DNA of 64,000 bases, taken from the NCBI GenBank assembly GCA_903882665.1, contig CAIRXW010000023.1, positions 186,001 to 250,000 on the forward strand. The letters are read 5' to 3'. This document shows positions 28,694-36,835 of the stretch, one piece after another (the stretch's first letter is position 1; every line of letters begins with the position of its first letter). Origin of the DNA: an uncultured Chlorobiaceae bacterium. GTDB taxonomy: Bacteria > Bacteroidota > Chlorobiia > Chlorobiales > Chlorobiaceae. The position numbers were made by a program, and so were the translations under genes. The notes beneath the pieces were generated by a model, which made no database searches, was not told the DNA's origin, and saw only the letters and a list, made by a program, of their open reading frames with translations.

Positions 28694-28727
28694 AAAAAAA
28701 CCCGGCCTCCTTGTGAGAGACCGGGTT
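28694..28727 (-). terminator. Terminator after RTX-2
   Basis: On the minus strand AACCCGG pairs with CCGGGTT, followed by seven Ts, 57 bases past the RTX-2 stop. It separates RTX-2 from the ligase gene and rules out long upstream starts for the latter. Confidence 0.8.
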
Positions 28728-28783
28728 CTTGTTTTTACACCGTCACACCCCTCGCTTGCGCTCAAGGCTAATCCCTCGTGAGA

Positions 28784-31700
28784 TTATGGATGGCCTGGGA
28801 AGTTACCCGCAACAAGTACAGATGCATCCGTAACGCCAACCAGGTGAGCAATGATGGTAATGTCACTAGCCGCTAAAATGCCATTAGCATCAGATACCCT
28901 TGCAATAGCAGTGTTATAACCGTTATCGACCGCAACATAATACACATCACCAGCACTATCGGTGAGACTATTCGTTGTAGTCAACGCAGTCAGAACCGTC
29001 GCTGCAGTCAAGTTTATATCAGAACCAGCATTGTAGCTGCTGTTTACAACAACAATCCCAGCTCCTGCGACACCGGCACCAGCTGTCAAATCAACGTGCT
29101 GCACCAAAGTAGCATTAATACCCAGGCCAGCGGTATCACCTGTTCCAGTGAAGTTAAAGTGATCATGCCCAGCACCAGTACCTGTAGTGAAGTTGGAAAT
29201 GGTATCGACACCGTCGCCGGTACCGTAGGCATAATTGACCCAATCGTTGCCATTGCCAGATCCAGTGTTCAGAACAATGGTATCGTTACCATGACCGCCA
29301 GTGATGGTATCGTCACCAGTACCTGAGCCAGAACTTTCATAGGCCCAGATATGATCGTCTCCGGTACCACCTACGATGGAGTCACTGCCAAGACCACCAG
29401 AGATCGATTCACCGTTCTGATTCGCAACATTTTCCACCGTTATGATGTCGTTGCCATAATAACCATGAACGTCAGCGTAATTGTCATAGATATGAATGGT
29501 ATCGTTGTCCTGTCCACCCCAGAGAATATTACCACTTCCAGTCCCGTTATGCTCATGCACATTGATAGTAAAGTTCTCAACACTACTACCACCCTGCAGC
29601 GTCAGATCAACATAAATCTGGTCAGAGCCACCAGCAAGCGAATCATGGTTGACATCATGCCATACATCAATGACTTCAACATTCTTGATCTGGTTATCAC
29701 TGAAATCACTGAAGTAGGTAGTGAAACCGATGGTATCGGTACCGGCACCACCGTCAATGATATCACCCGGGCCTGAGCCGCCACCGTAATGGCCAGTAAC
29801 ACCGTTGATGTAGTCGTCACCGGAGCCGCCAAGAATACTGTCGAAACCAAACACTCCGCCATCTGCGGTTGAGCCAGTACCACCAAGATGCGTACCATAA
29901 TCCTTGTCGTCAAGCTGGATAAAGAGCTGGGACTGTACATGGAGGGTGGATGCATCAAGGTTAAGCTGTGCCGCATGGTTCTGGCTGATCGTGCCATCAT
30001 TGGCAACAATAACCAGCGTTTCATGTCCACCGGCAACCGTTGAAGCGGTGTGCAGACTGTCTACCATGTTGTCAACAACTGCGTCATTCAAATCAATAAT
30101 CAGCGTCTGGGCTGATGACGAGATATCGTTGTTGAAGACAATGGTGCCGACGTTTTTGACGTTCGCAAGGTCATGACCGGCGATCACCTCTGCATCGTTG
30201 CGAATCTCAAGCACGTCGCCGTTACCCAGACCGCTGCCGCTTACCGAGAAATGAGTCGGGTAGAACGCCCGGATGTCACTCAACACTTGCGTGTAAGCAC
30301 CACCATTATGAAGCGCACCATCATTCAAGACCGTTGTTCCATCACCATCATGGGCACCACCGTTGATGGTATCGCCACCATCAAGGTTCCCGTCGTTGAA
30401 GATAAAGCGGTCGTTGCTGCCGTGAGCGACGATGCAATGATCACCTGAGCCCTGCTCACCCTCGGCATTGGTTGCGCCATCATAGGTGATCTGATAATCA
30501 ATGCCCACCTTAAGCAGATTAATGGTGAGATCACTCTCCGAAACATTACCAAGCTGCGTCCAGTGACCAGAGCCATTCGCAAGCGAATTGTTATGATCAA
30601 GAACAAGGTTGTACTCATCGAGATTGTTGTTGACGATGTCAATAACCTTCTCACTTGGACGCAAGACGTTATTGGTTGAAACACCGTTCTGCGCAAAGAC
30701 CGAATTGGCAAGCGTGAGGTGGTAGAAGCTTGGCTCACCCTGACCAACAGAGAACTGGATGGCTTCAAAGCCCAAAACTGTCTGCAGCTCGGTTTCGCTG
30801 ATGGAGACACCAATACCCGAACCGGCATCCTGACCGGCAATGGCAAGGGTATCGTAGCCCGAGCCGCCAATAACCGTATCACTATTGGAGAGGCCGGCAT
30901 GGTTGACCGATCCGGTACCAAGACCATTGAAGATCACGGTATCGTTTCCGCCCTTAAGGTCGACGTAGTCATTGCCGAGTGAGATAACGGAGTCGTCGCC
31001 AAGGCGCACGATGTCGTTGCCGCTGCCTGAAATAACCGTGTGGTTAACCGAACTGTCGATACCGAGGTAGACATTACCATCGTAAGCCGACGTATTGACC
31101 ACTGAATGACCATCACCCGTGCCCCCAGTTCCAATGTTGATAATGGTGAGGTTGCCGCCAGCCGTGGTACCACTGCCTGTCAGGGTAAGGTTTCCAAGGA
31201 AGTCGTTGTTGAGGTCAATACCGTGGTTGTGGTTGCCAATGACCGTCAGCGCTATGCCATCATAGTTATGCGCGGAGTCATTGATCGAGAAGTCAGAGTT
31301 GAGCACGGTTGTTGCCGGCCTCAGATCACTGTAGATTGATGTCTGTGCACCCAGGCCGTTGATGGCAACATGAGCGATGTCGCCGGTTCCTGTGCCGTTG
31401 GCAAGGCCAAGGTTCACCGTCAAGTCAGCCGTGAAGGGAACCATAACTCCGCAGACTGAATGCACGTCACCTGCGCCGTAGACGGTGCCGAGGGTGTCGG
31501 CTGCCGCGCCGGTGCCGGTAACCAGAGCCAATGCGCTGCCTTGATATCCGGCACCATTGTTGGTGTAGGTCTCAAGTGCGGTAAGGTTGATCTGCTCGTC
31601 ATTAACAAGGTTCGTCAGCGTATCAACAGCCGCGTCTCCGCCGTAAGCCACAAAAGTGTCATGAATTTCGTGTGCAATGTTGAGAATGACGCCATCCTGA

Positions 31701-34024
31701 TGGTTCAGGTTGATGGTTTTCAGAGCGAGGTCGAATTGACCACGGTTAACCGTGTAGTCTGCAGTTTTACCATTGTCATCGTTGCCCTCAATGGTTCTTG
31801 TTCCGTTAGTAGTATGATTGAAGTCCCATGCCCGATGCAGAGTACCAGTGCCAGGGTCCCACGCTGTGGAAGAGTTCAGTGTCAGGGTTTCGACGCCCGT
31901 GATGGCTTTGGTGATGGCCGTGTCACCAACTTTGGTGCTGGAGCCATTAACGAGATCCAAATTCTTGTTGCTGCACACCGTGATGCTATCGTTACCGGAG
32001 CCACCATCAACATAACCCTGGATGACCGAGAAGCCAAGGTCGTGAAGAGCGGTACCGGTGAAGAGGAAGTTGATCTGGTCATCACCCGAACCAGCAAGAA
32101 CCTCGGCACCATGACCATCAGAATCCAGCGTTGAGTTGTCACCAGCAATAACCGTGTAGCCAAAACCGCTTCCGTCAACGGTGGTGGTAAGATTGATGAC
32201 ATCGTTGCCAACGCCTGCATCAATCTGTGCCTCTTCCTGAAGATTATTGGCCGTAACCGAGTCGTTACCTTCACCAAGCGTAATCAGCGCGCCGTTATAG
32301 TCTCCCACTATTGCCTGACCGGGTCCACCCAGCAGGGTACCAACAACGACGGTATCAGCACCGGAACCGGTGTTGATTTCTGTTCTCCAGAGCGGGTTGC
32401 TGTGGCTCTCATCAAGGTCATTGGCAAGAACAACATCACTGCCATCACCGGTGTAAATCTTGCCTGCGAGCGTGACTGCATTATCTTCGCCGGTCCAAAG
32501 ATGGCCGGTACCATCAACAGAGTCATGACCCCAGAGAGGCAGACCGGTACCATAATAACCGGTAAGAACCTGGTCGACCAGAACCGTGTCATTGCCATGA
32601 CCGGTTGTAAAGGTTGCCAATGGATCATGCGCAGCGTTGGAGATGTTGACGTCGATATTGCCGTATGCTCCAGAACCGTTAAGCACAAAACCCTCAGCAC
32701 TGCCTACAGAACCAAGTGTTACATTGCCGGAACCAACGACCGTGATCAGGTTGAGGCTTGCAACGGTATCGAAGGTAAAGGCATAGTCGTGCTCAATGAT
32801 ACCAAGGTCATGACCGGCGAGCCCTGTAACCGGGAAAACGTGGCATGAGGACTGACCAGCTATGGTAAGCTTGTCAGCAGCAGGATAACCAAGAACCGTC
32901 GGAACCGCAGGAACGTATCCAGTGTGTGGAGTACTGAGGTCTTCGCCAAGAACCAGATCGCCGTTTGCCGTGATGTGAAGGCTCTGGCTGGTTGAAGGGT
33001 TCGTGTCAGGATTAAGGTCAACAAGATTGACGGATGGGTCGCCATTCGAAATCAGGTTGATATGCTCAATCTGCTGCGTTGTACCATTTGTCCCCAGTGT
33101 CAACAGATTGGCGTAGACGTTGTTGAGTGTCAGGGTAACGGTGTCGCCTGTACCTGTAAGCTCCTGATTCAGGTAGGTGAAGGTGATGTCCGAAACAGCA
33201 TGCGTGTCGGAAACGGAAAGATTGGTCGCCTCAGCATGGAGATTCTTAATGGTGAAACCACCGGTAGAAACTGCGGTAACATTGACATTATTGAGGAAAT
33301 GATCGGAATCCTGCATATCAAGATTGCTGGCATACGCCGTATCCCTGAAATCAACCGAGAATGTTTCGATATTGGTCAGATGCGGAGCAATGGTGTAACT
33401 CGCATTATCATTCGGGTTGTCAAGTGTCGCTGTTAACGTGGCGTGATCGCCAAGGCCGGTAAGACGGTCGCCGTTCTGCAGGGTGTTGACCAAATCGTTA
33501 CCACCCGGGGTGTACTCCGGATTGGAGATGAAAGTGTAGGCGCTTTTAGTCTCATCATAACTTGTCAGATAGACAGTTGAGGCTGGTGTTCCCGGACGAT
33601 TTTCAAAGCGACCAAACTCAATGTAATGCTTTGCTGCGGCATCATAGTTGGTAGCGCCAAGCCAGGCAATCAAGTCGGCATTTGCTGCAAGATAGGTTGC
33701 AGAGTCGAAATTAACCGTACGACCCTCATTGACGCCATGCAGAATGTAGTGCTGGGCTGCCGTAATCGCATCCTGGGCTGTAATGCCATCAGCACCAAGC
33801 CAGTTGATCAGATCAACGTTCGATGCAAGATATTCCCATGCATCAAACTGGATTGAACGATGCTCTGCGTCAGCATGAGTATTGTAATGCCATGCCGAAT
33901 TCGTTGAATCAGCCGGAGTCAGCACGCCATCAAGCAGCGCCCAGCCCCTCAGGTCACTGTAGGAAGCAAAATACTCCCAACTTTCCAATGAACCTGCCGC
34001 AATTGAAGGAGGAATTAATGACAT
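28784..34024 (-). CDS. Giant repeat-rich exported protein, RTX-2 (paralogue of RTX-1)
   Basis: A 1746-residue protein starting MSLIPPSIAAGSLESWEYF. Residues about 12-145 hold three W-E-Y-L/H-Y modules. The long middle part aligns by eye with RTX-1 in the same order: [76 protein letters not shown] and [15 protein letters not shown] have close counterparts there. RTX-1's dense nonapeptide array is replaced by a few scattered GGxGxDxIx units (about residues 1390-1640). The C-terminus is about 90 residues of small and hydrophobic residues. There is no Sec signal peptide. Likely role: calcium-binding surface or secreted structural protein, exported by type I secretion (inference from family). A 400-bp non-coding region with inverted repeats lies upstream, so this is probably the first gene of the minus-strand run. 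Confidence 0.85.
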   Translation of the reverse strand: MSLIPPSIAAGSLESWEYFASYSDLRGWALLDGVLTPADSTNSAWHYNTHADAEHRSIQFDAWEYLASNVDLINWLGADGITAQDAITAAQHYILHGVNEGRTVNFDSATYLAANADLIAWLGATNYDAAAKHYIEFGRFENRPGTPASTVYLTSYDETKSAYTFISNPEYTPGGNDLVNTLQNGDRLTGLGDHATLTATLDNPNDNASYTIAPHLTNIETFSVDFRDTAYASNLDMQDSDHFLNNVNVTAVSTGGFTIKNLHAEATNLSVSDTHAVSDITFTYLNQELTGTGDTVTLTLNNVYANLLTLGTNGTTQQIEHINLISNGDPSVNLVDLNPDTNPSTSQSLHITANGDLVLGEDLSTPHTGYVPAVPTVLGYPAADKLTIAGQSSCHVFPVTGLAGHDLGIIEHDYAFTFDTVASLNLITVVGSGNVTLGSVGSAEGFVLNGSGAYGNIDVNISNAAHDPLATFTTGHGNDTVLVDQVLTGYYGTGLPLWGHDSVDGTGHLWTGEDNAVTLAGKIYTGDGSDVVLANDLDESHSNPLWRTEINTGSGADTVVVGTLLGGPGQAIVGDYNGALITLGEGNDSVTANNLQEEAQIDAGVGNDVINLTTTVDGSGFGYTVIAGDNSTLDSDGHGAEVLAGSGDDQINFLFTGTALHDLGFSVIQGYVDGGSGNDSITVCSNKNLDLVNGSSTKVGDTAITKAITGVETLTLNSSTAWDPGTGTLHRAWDFNHTTNGTRTIEGNDDNGKTADYTVNRGQFDLALKTINLNHQDGVILNIAHEIHDTFVAYGGDAAVDTLTNLVNDEQINLTALETYTNNGAGYQGSALALVTGTGAAADTLGTVYGAGDVHSVCGVMVPFTADLTVNLGLANGTGTGDIAHVAINGLGAQTSIYSDLRPATTVLNSDFSINDSAHNYDGIALTVIGNHNHGIDLNNDFLGNLTLTGSGTTAGGNLTIINIGTGGTGDGHSVVNTSAYDGNVYLGIDSSVNHTVISGSGNDIVRLGDDSVISLGNDYVDLKGGNDTVIFNGLGTGSVNHAGLSNSDTVIGGSGYDTLAIAGQDAGSGIGVSISETELQTVLGFEAIQFSVGQGEPSFYHLTLANSVFAQNGVSTNNVLRPSEKVIDIVNNNLDEYNLVLDHNNSLANGSGHWTQLGNVSESDLTINLLKVGIDYQITYDGATNAEGEQGSGDHCIVAHGSNDRFIFNDGNLDGGDTINGGAHDGDGTTVLNDGALHNGGAYTQVLSDIRAFYPTHFSVSGSGLGNGDVLEIRNDAEVIAGHDLANVKNVGTIVFNNDISSSAQTLIIDLNDAVVDNMVDSLHTASTVAGGHETLVIVANDGTISQNHAAQLNLDASTLHVQSQLFIQLDDKDYGTHLGGTGSTADGGVFGFDSILGGSGDDYINGVTGHYGGGSGPGDIIDGGAGTDTIGFTTYFSDFSDNQIKNVEVIDVWHDVNHDSLAGGSDQIYVDLTLQGGSSVENFTINVHEHNGTGSGNILWGGQDNDTIHIYDNYADVHGYYGNDIITVENVANQNGESISGGLGSDSIVGGTGDDHIWAYESSGSGTGDDTITGGHGNDTIVLNTGSGNGNDWVNYAYGTGDGVDTISNFTTGTGAGHDHFNFTGTGDTAGLGINATLVQHVDLTAGAGVAGAGIVVVNSSYNAGSDINLTAATVLTALTTTNSLTDSAGDVYYVAVDNGYNTAIARVSDANGILAASDITIIAHLVGVTDASVLVAGNFPGHP
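33590..33990 (-). repeat. Three N-terminal W-E-Y-L/H-Y-x-G modules of RTX-2
   Basis: Units [40 protein letters not shown] and [18 protein letters not shown] each end with an HY motif and an Arg-containing turn. The order (WEYL, DAWEYL, DSA/DAA-YL) matches RTX-1 and the protease, which suggests a common ancestor for the whole N-terminal array. Confidence 0.85.
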
Positions 34025-34425
34025 AGTTTTATCTGTTTATTGATTTATGTAGAACAATTGAATTTAATAACCTGAAACAACATCATAAAAACCTATACGC
34101 GCCACAAACCGCACCTTACCCTCATGCTAATTAAAATCCCTGTTTGCGCAACATTCATGTTAATAATGTATAAAATAAAAAAGTAAAGAAAAAAGGAAAA
34201 GGGGAAAAAAACGAATTAACCCCCAAAAACTATGACCACTCTGTGAGCAACCGCCACACTCCACCGGAACAACCGGGCTGCTTTTCAATTGTCATCACCA
34301 ATAGACATTATAGCTAACAATAGTAAATATACAGCTCTTGAACAAGAGTTTGTCAATAAAATACCTGTTTCATGGTATTTTATCAACGGTAGCCAGGCCA
34401 AAACACCGATACTCATCCATCACCC
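34025..34425. promoter_or_regulatory. Non-coding region upstream of RTX-2 with two inverted repeats
   Basis: About 400 AT-rich bases without a credible gene. It contains CTCTTG-AA-CAAGAG at 34335-34348 (a near-perfect palindrome of operator type) and a 10-bp stem ATAAAATACC/GGTATTTTAT at 34356-34383 with A/T flanks, which could be a bidirectional terminator. Because the epimerase gene at 34426 also points to the minus strand, the stem lies downstream of that gene and probably ends it. The promoter for RTX-2 must lie between about 34030 and 34330; no convincing -35/-10 pair was fixed. Confidence 0.45.
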
Positions 34426-35355
34426 TTATTGTTTGTAATTATTGCGGTTACTGAACATTGCACGGATCCCTTCTTCAAGGCGAAGCCGTGCATGCCAGCC
34501 CAGTTTTTGTTCTGCCTTTGAAACGTCAAGGAGGCAGCAGTCGGGCAGCGTTTGATTTTCCGGCAGTTCTTCACTCTGAATGGGTAGATCGGAGCCGCTT
34601 ATTTTGCGTATCAAACCGAGAATTTCTATGACGGATGTTTTTTTCCCGCTGCCAATGTTGAAGATGTCGAAAGGGTGAGCATGTTTCAGGGCGAGCACGA
34701 GGGCTTGTGCTACATCGGCAACATGAACGTAGTCTCGAATGTTTTCAGGGTTTCCAAACAGTCGCAACGGCAGCCCCATGGTGGCTCTTGAAACAGAGGT
34801 TCCAATTAACCCCTGCATTCTGAGCGGCGGGAGCAGTGCTCCGTAGGCATTGGAGACGCGCAGTACAGTGGCGCGCAAAATCCCTTTATCGGCCGCGGCA
34901 CGCAGATAGTGCTCAATGGTCAGTTTCTGGATTCCATAGATCAGCGATGGAGTACAGGGGTCATCTTCCCTTGAGGGATGGTGATCGAAGGTAGTACCAT
35001 AAACCGCACCGCCGCTGCTTATATATATAATATGGGGGCAGCAACCGTTTTTTTCGATTGCCTGGAGTAACTGGAGTGATGGAAGGAGATTGACGACTGC
35101 ATCGGCCACAAGGTCTTTGCCTCTCATGAGGGGAGTGCCTTCATGCGCCAGATGCATGATGACCTCCTGGCCTTGCACAAGAGCGTCACACACGGCAACA
35201 TCCGTCAAGTCGCCCTTGATCCATTGCGCTGGTGTGTCGGTGTCAGGCAGCGTATTCCTGTAGAGGAGGGTCAGTTCATGACCTCCTGCCTGCATAAGCG
35301 CTTTTTGTGCTGCACAACCAATGAGACCGGCTGCTCCCGTTATTGCTATACGCAT
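34426..35355 (-). CDS. NAD-dependent epimerase/dehydratase (extended SDR)
   Basis: A 309-residue extended SDR. The dinucleotide site is ITGAAGLIGCAAQ near residue 4; the catalytic region is YISSGGAVYG with YGIQK (Y-x3-K) near 165; RDYVHVADVAQALVLAL and FNIGSGKKTSV follow, as in UDP-glucose/GlcNAc 4-epimerases and related sugar dehydratases. It makes a nucleotide-sugar for surface glycans; the exact substrate is uncertain. Its start overlaps the end of the next GT4 gene by 10 bases (35346-35355), which indicates translational coupling. Confidence 0.85.
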   Translation of the reverse strand: MRIAITGAAGLIGCAAQKALMQAGGHELTLLYRNTLPDTDTPAQWIKGDLTDVAVCDALVQGQEVIMHLAHEGTPLMRGKDLVADAVVNLLPSLQLLQAIEKNGCCPHIIYISSGGAVYGTTFDHHPSREDDPCTPSLIYGIQKLTIEHYLRAAADKGILRATVLRVSNAYGALLPPLRMQGLIGTSVSRATMGLPLRLFGNPENIRDYVHVADVAQALVLALKHAHPFDIFNIGSGKKTSVIEILGLIRKISGSDLPIQSEELPENQTLPDCCLLDVSKAEQKLGWHARLRLEEGIRAMFSNRNNYKQ

Positions 35356-36602
35356 AGGGTGTGCTCAAGTTCCGTCTCAATGTGTGAGACCATTGTTTCA
35401 AAGGTAAAGGCCCTGGCTCGTTCGGTTGCGGCGCATGAGAGTTGCGCGCGGAGTCGATCGTTTTTGATCATTTCGACAACCTGGCGCTTCAGGCTGCTGG
35501 CGTTCCCGGCTTCAAAGAGCAGTCCGGTTTGTCGATGCCCGACAATTTCAACATTTCCCCCTGCTGCCGAGGCAACAGTGGGTATTCCAGCTTCAAGTGC
35601 CAGTATCAGTGTCAGTGAAAAGGGTTCGTAAAGTGAGGGAAAGAGGTAGATGTCAAATTGCTGGAAAAGTTCGAACAACCCGGATTCTGCTACCGGCTGA
35701 CGAAAGGAGAGTGACTTTTCAAGCCCCAGCCGGGATGCCAGGTCGTCAAGACGCTCTTTGTAGCCCTTATCCTGTGTATCGCCGACGATGGTCAGGGTAA
35801 CCAATCGATCGGGGCAAGCCTGCTGAATGCCGGCAAGTGCTTCGAGAGCCGTATGCACCCCCTTGATATCAACAAGACGCCCGGCAAAGAGAAGCCGGAC
35901 TTCACCCTCCGCAACAAAGGTTGTCCGTTCCTTGCGCAGGGCGTCAGGCTCGTGCAGAAAATGAACTCCGTGGTAGCAGATGGTGTAGCCCTCCTGAAAG
36001 CGGCATGCGGCATCCTGGTAGAGCTGCATCATGAATTTGCTTGCAAAAATTGCGCGTCCCTTGATGGTTATGATACTGTTGCGGCTTTTTTTCTTTTTAC
36101 CGCCGTTGAGTATTCGTTTGATGATTCCGCCGGCTTCCTTTTTTTTGAAGACCTCACTGGAAAAGTAGTTGCCAATAAATTCCGCATTGAGAAACATCAG
36201 CATCCAGTTGTCGGTAAGCAGGTAGAGTTTTGCAAGCGTGCTTTGTTGAATCAGATCAAGAAAACCATGATTGAAAAAATAGAGGTTCCAGACAAAGAGC
36301 ATGTCAGGCTTTGCCTCTTCAACAAGCTGGCAAAACTGCTCTTCATTATGCCGTTCCCATTTTGCCCGGTCTTCGGGTGAAGCGTCGAAAGGCTGATAGA
36401 TTGCTCCTTCAGTAGCAAAGAGTTTCAGCGTCCTGATAACCCGCTGTCCCCTGGTTTCCTCATGACGACCCCCATAACTGCTTGTAAGCACTGTAATTAC
36501 GTGCCCACGATCGTGCAATGCCGATGCCATTTCAAAGCAGAGCCGTTCATATCCTCCAATGACGTTTGGCGGATAGAGATTGCTGATGAAGAGAATTTTC
36601 AT
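35346..36602 (-). CDS. Glycosyltransferase family 4 protein
   Basis: A 418-residue GT4 enzyme. The N-terminus MKILFISNLYPPNVIGGYER is the classic acceptor-side start with the G-G-x-E/A loop. The donor domain has LLFAGRLVDIKGVHTALEAL and VTLTIVGDTQDKGYKE, and the donor-sugar site reads YEPFSLTLILALEAGIPTVA (E-x-F-x(4)-x-x-E). It likely acts on a lipid-linked or LPS-type acceptor at the inner face of the membrane. It is coupled to the epimerase gene and divergent from the large fusion gene at 36836. Confidence 0.9.
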   Translation of the reverse strand: MKILFISNLYPPNVIGGYERLCFEMASALHDRGHVITVLTSSYGGRHEETRGQRVIRTLKLFATEGAIYQPFDASPEDRAKWERHNEEQFCQLVEEAKPDMLFVWNLYFFNHGFLDLIQQSTLAKLYLLTDNWMLMFLNAEFIGNYFSSEVFKKKEAGGIIKRILNGGKKKKSRNSIITIKGRAIFASKFMMQLYQDAACRFQEGYTICYHGVHFLHEPDALRKERTTFVAEGEVRLLFAGRLVDIKGVHTALEALAGIQQACPDRLVTLTIVGDTQDKGYKERLDDLASRLGLEKSLSFRQPVAESGLFELFQQFDIYLFPSLYEPFSLTLILALEAGIPTVASAAGGNVEIVGHRQTGLLFEAGNASSLKRQVVEMIKNDRLRAQLSCAATERARAFTFETMVSHIETELEHTLCV

Positions 36603-36835
36603 TGACAGAGAGAGATGACTTCGGCCTGAGCTTGTTAAAGGGTGAATATATCAAAAGAGAGCTTTCATAACTAATTTGAATCCGATAGTCAGCCCATCGC
36701 CCGGCAGAAATTTTTTTAAGCTCATTGTTCTCTCTTTATTGATTTGTTGGTATTTTCTGCCACCGCATCGGTTACGAAAGGAGGGAAATGGCCGGAGTCA
36801 GGATGAAGAGCGGTGGCTGACCGTCCACGGCACTG

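Noticed and set aside
28670..28765. Longer N-terminus of the adenylate-forming ligase
   Set aside because: It would be encoded by the RTX-2 terminator hairpin.
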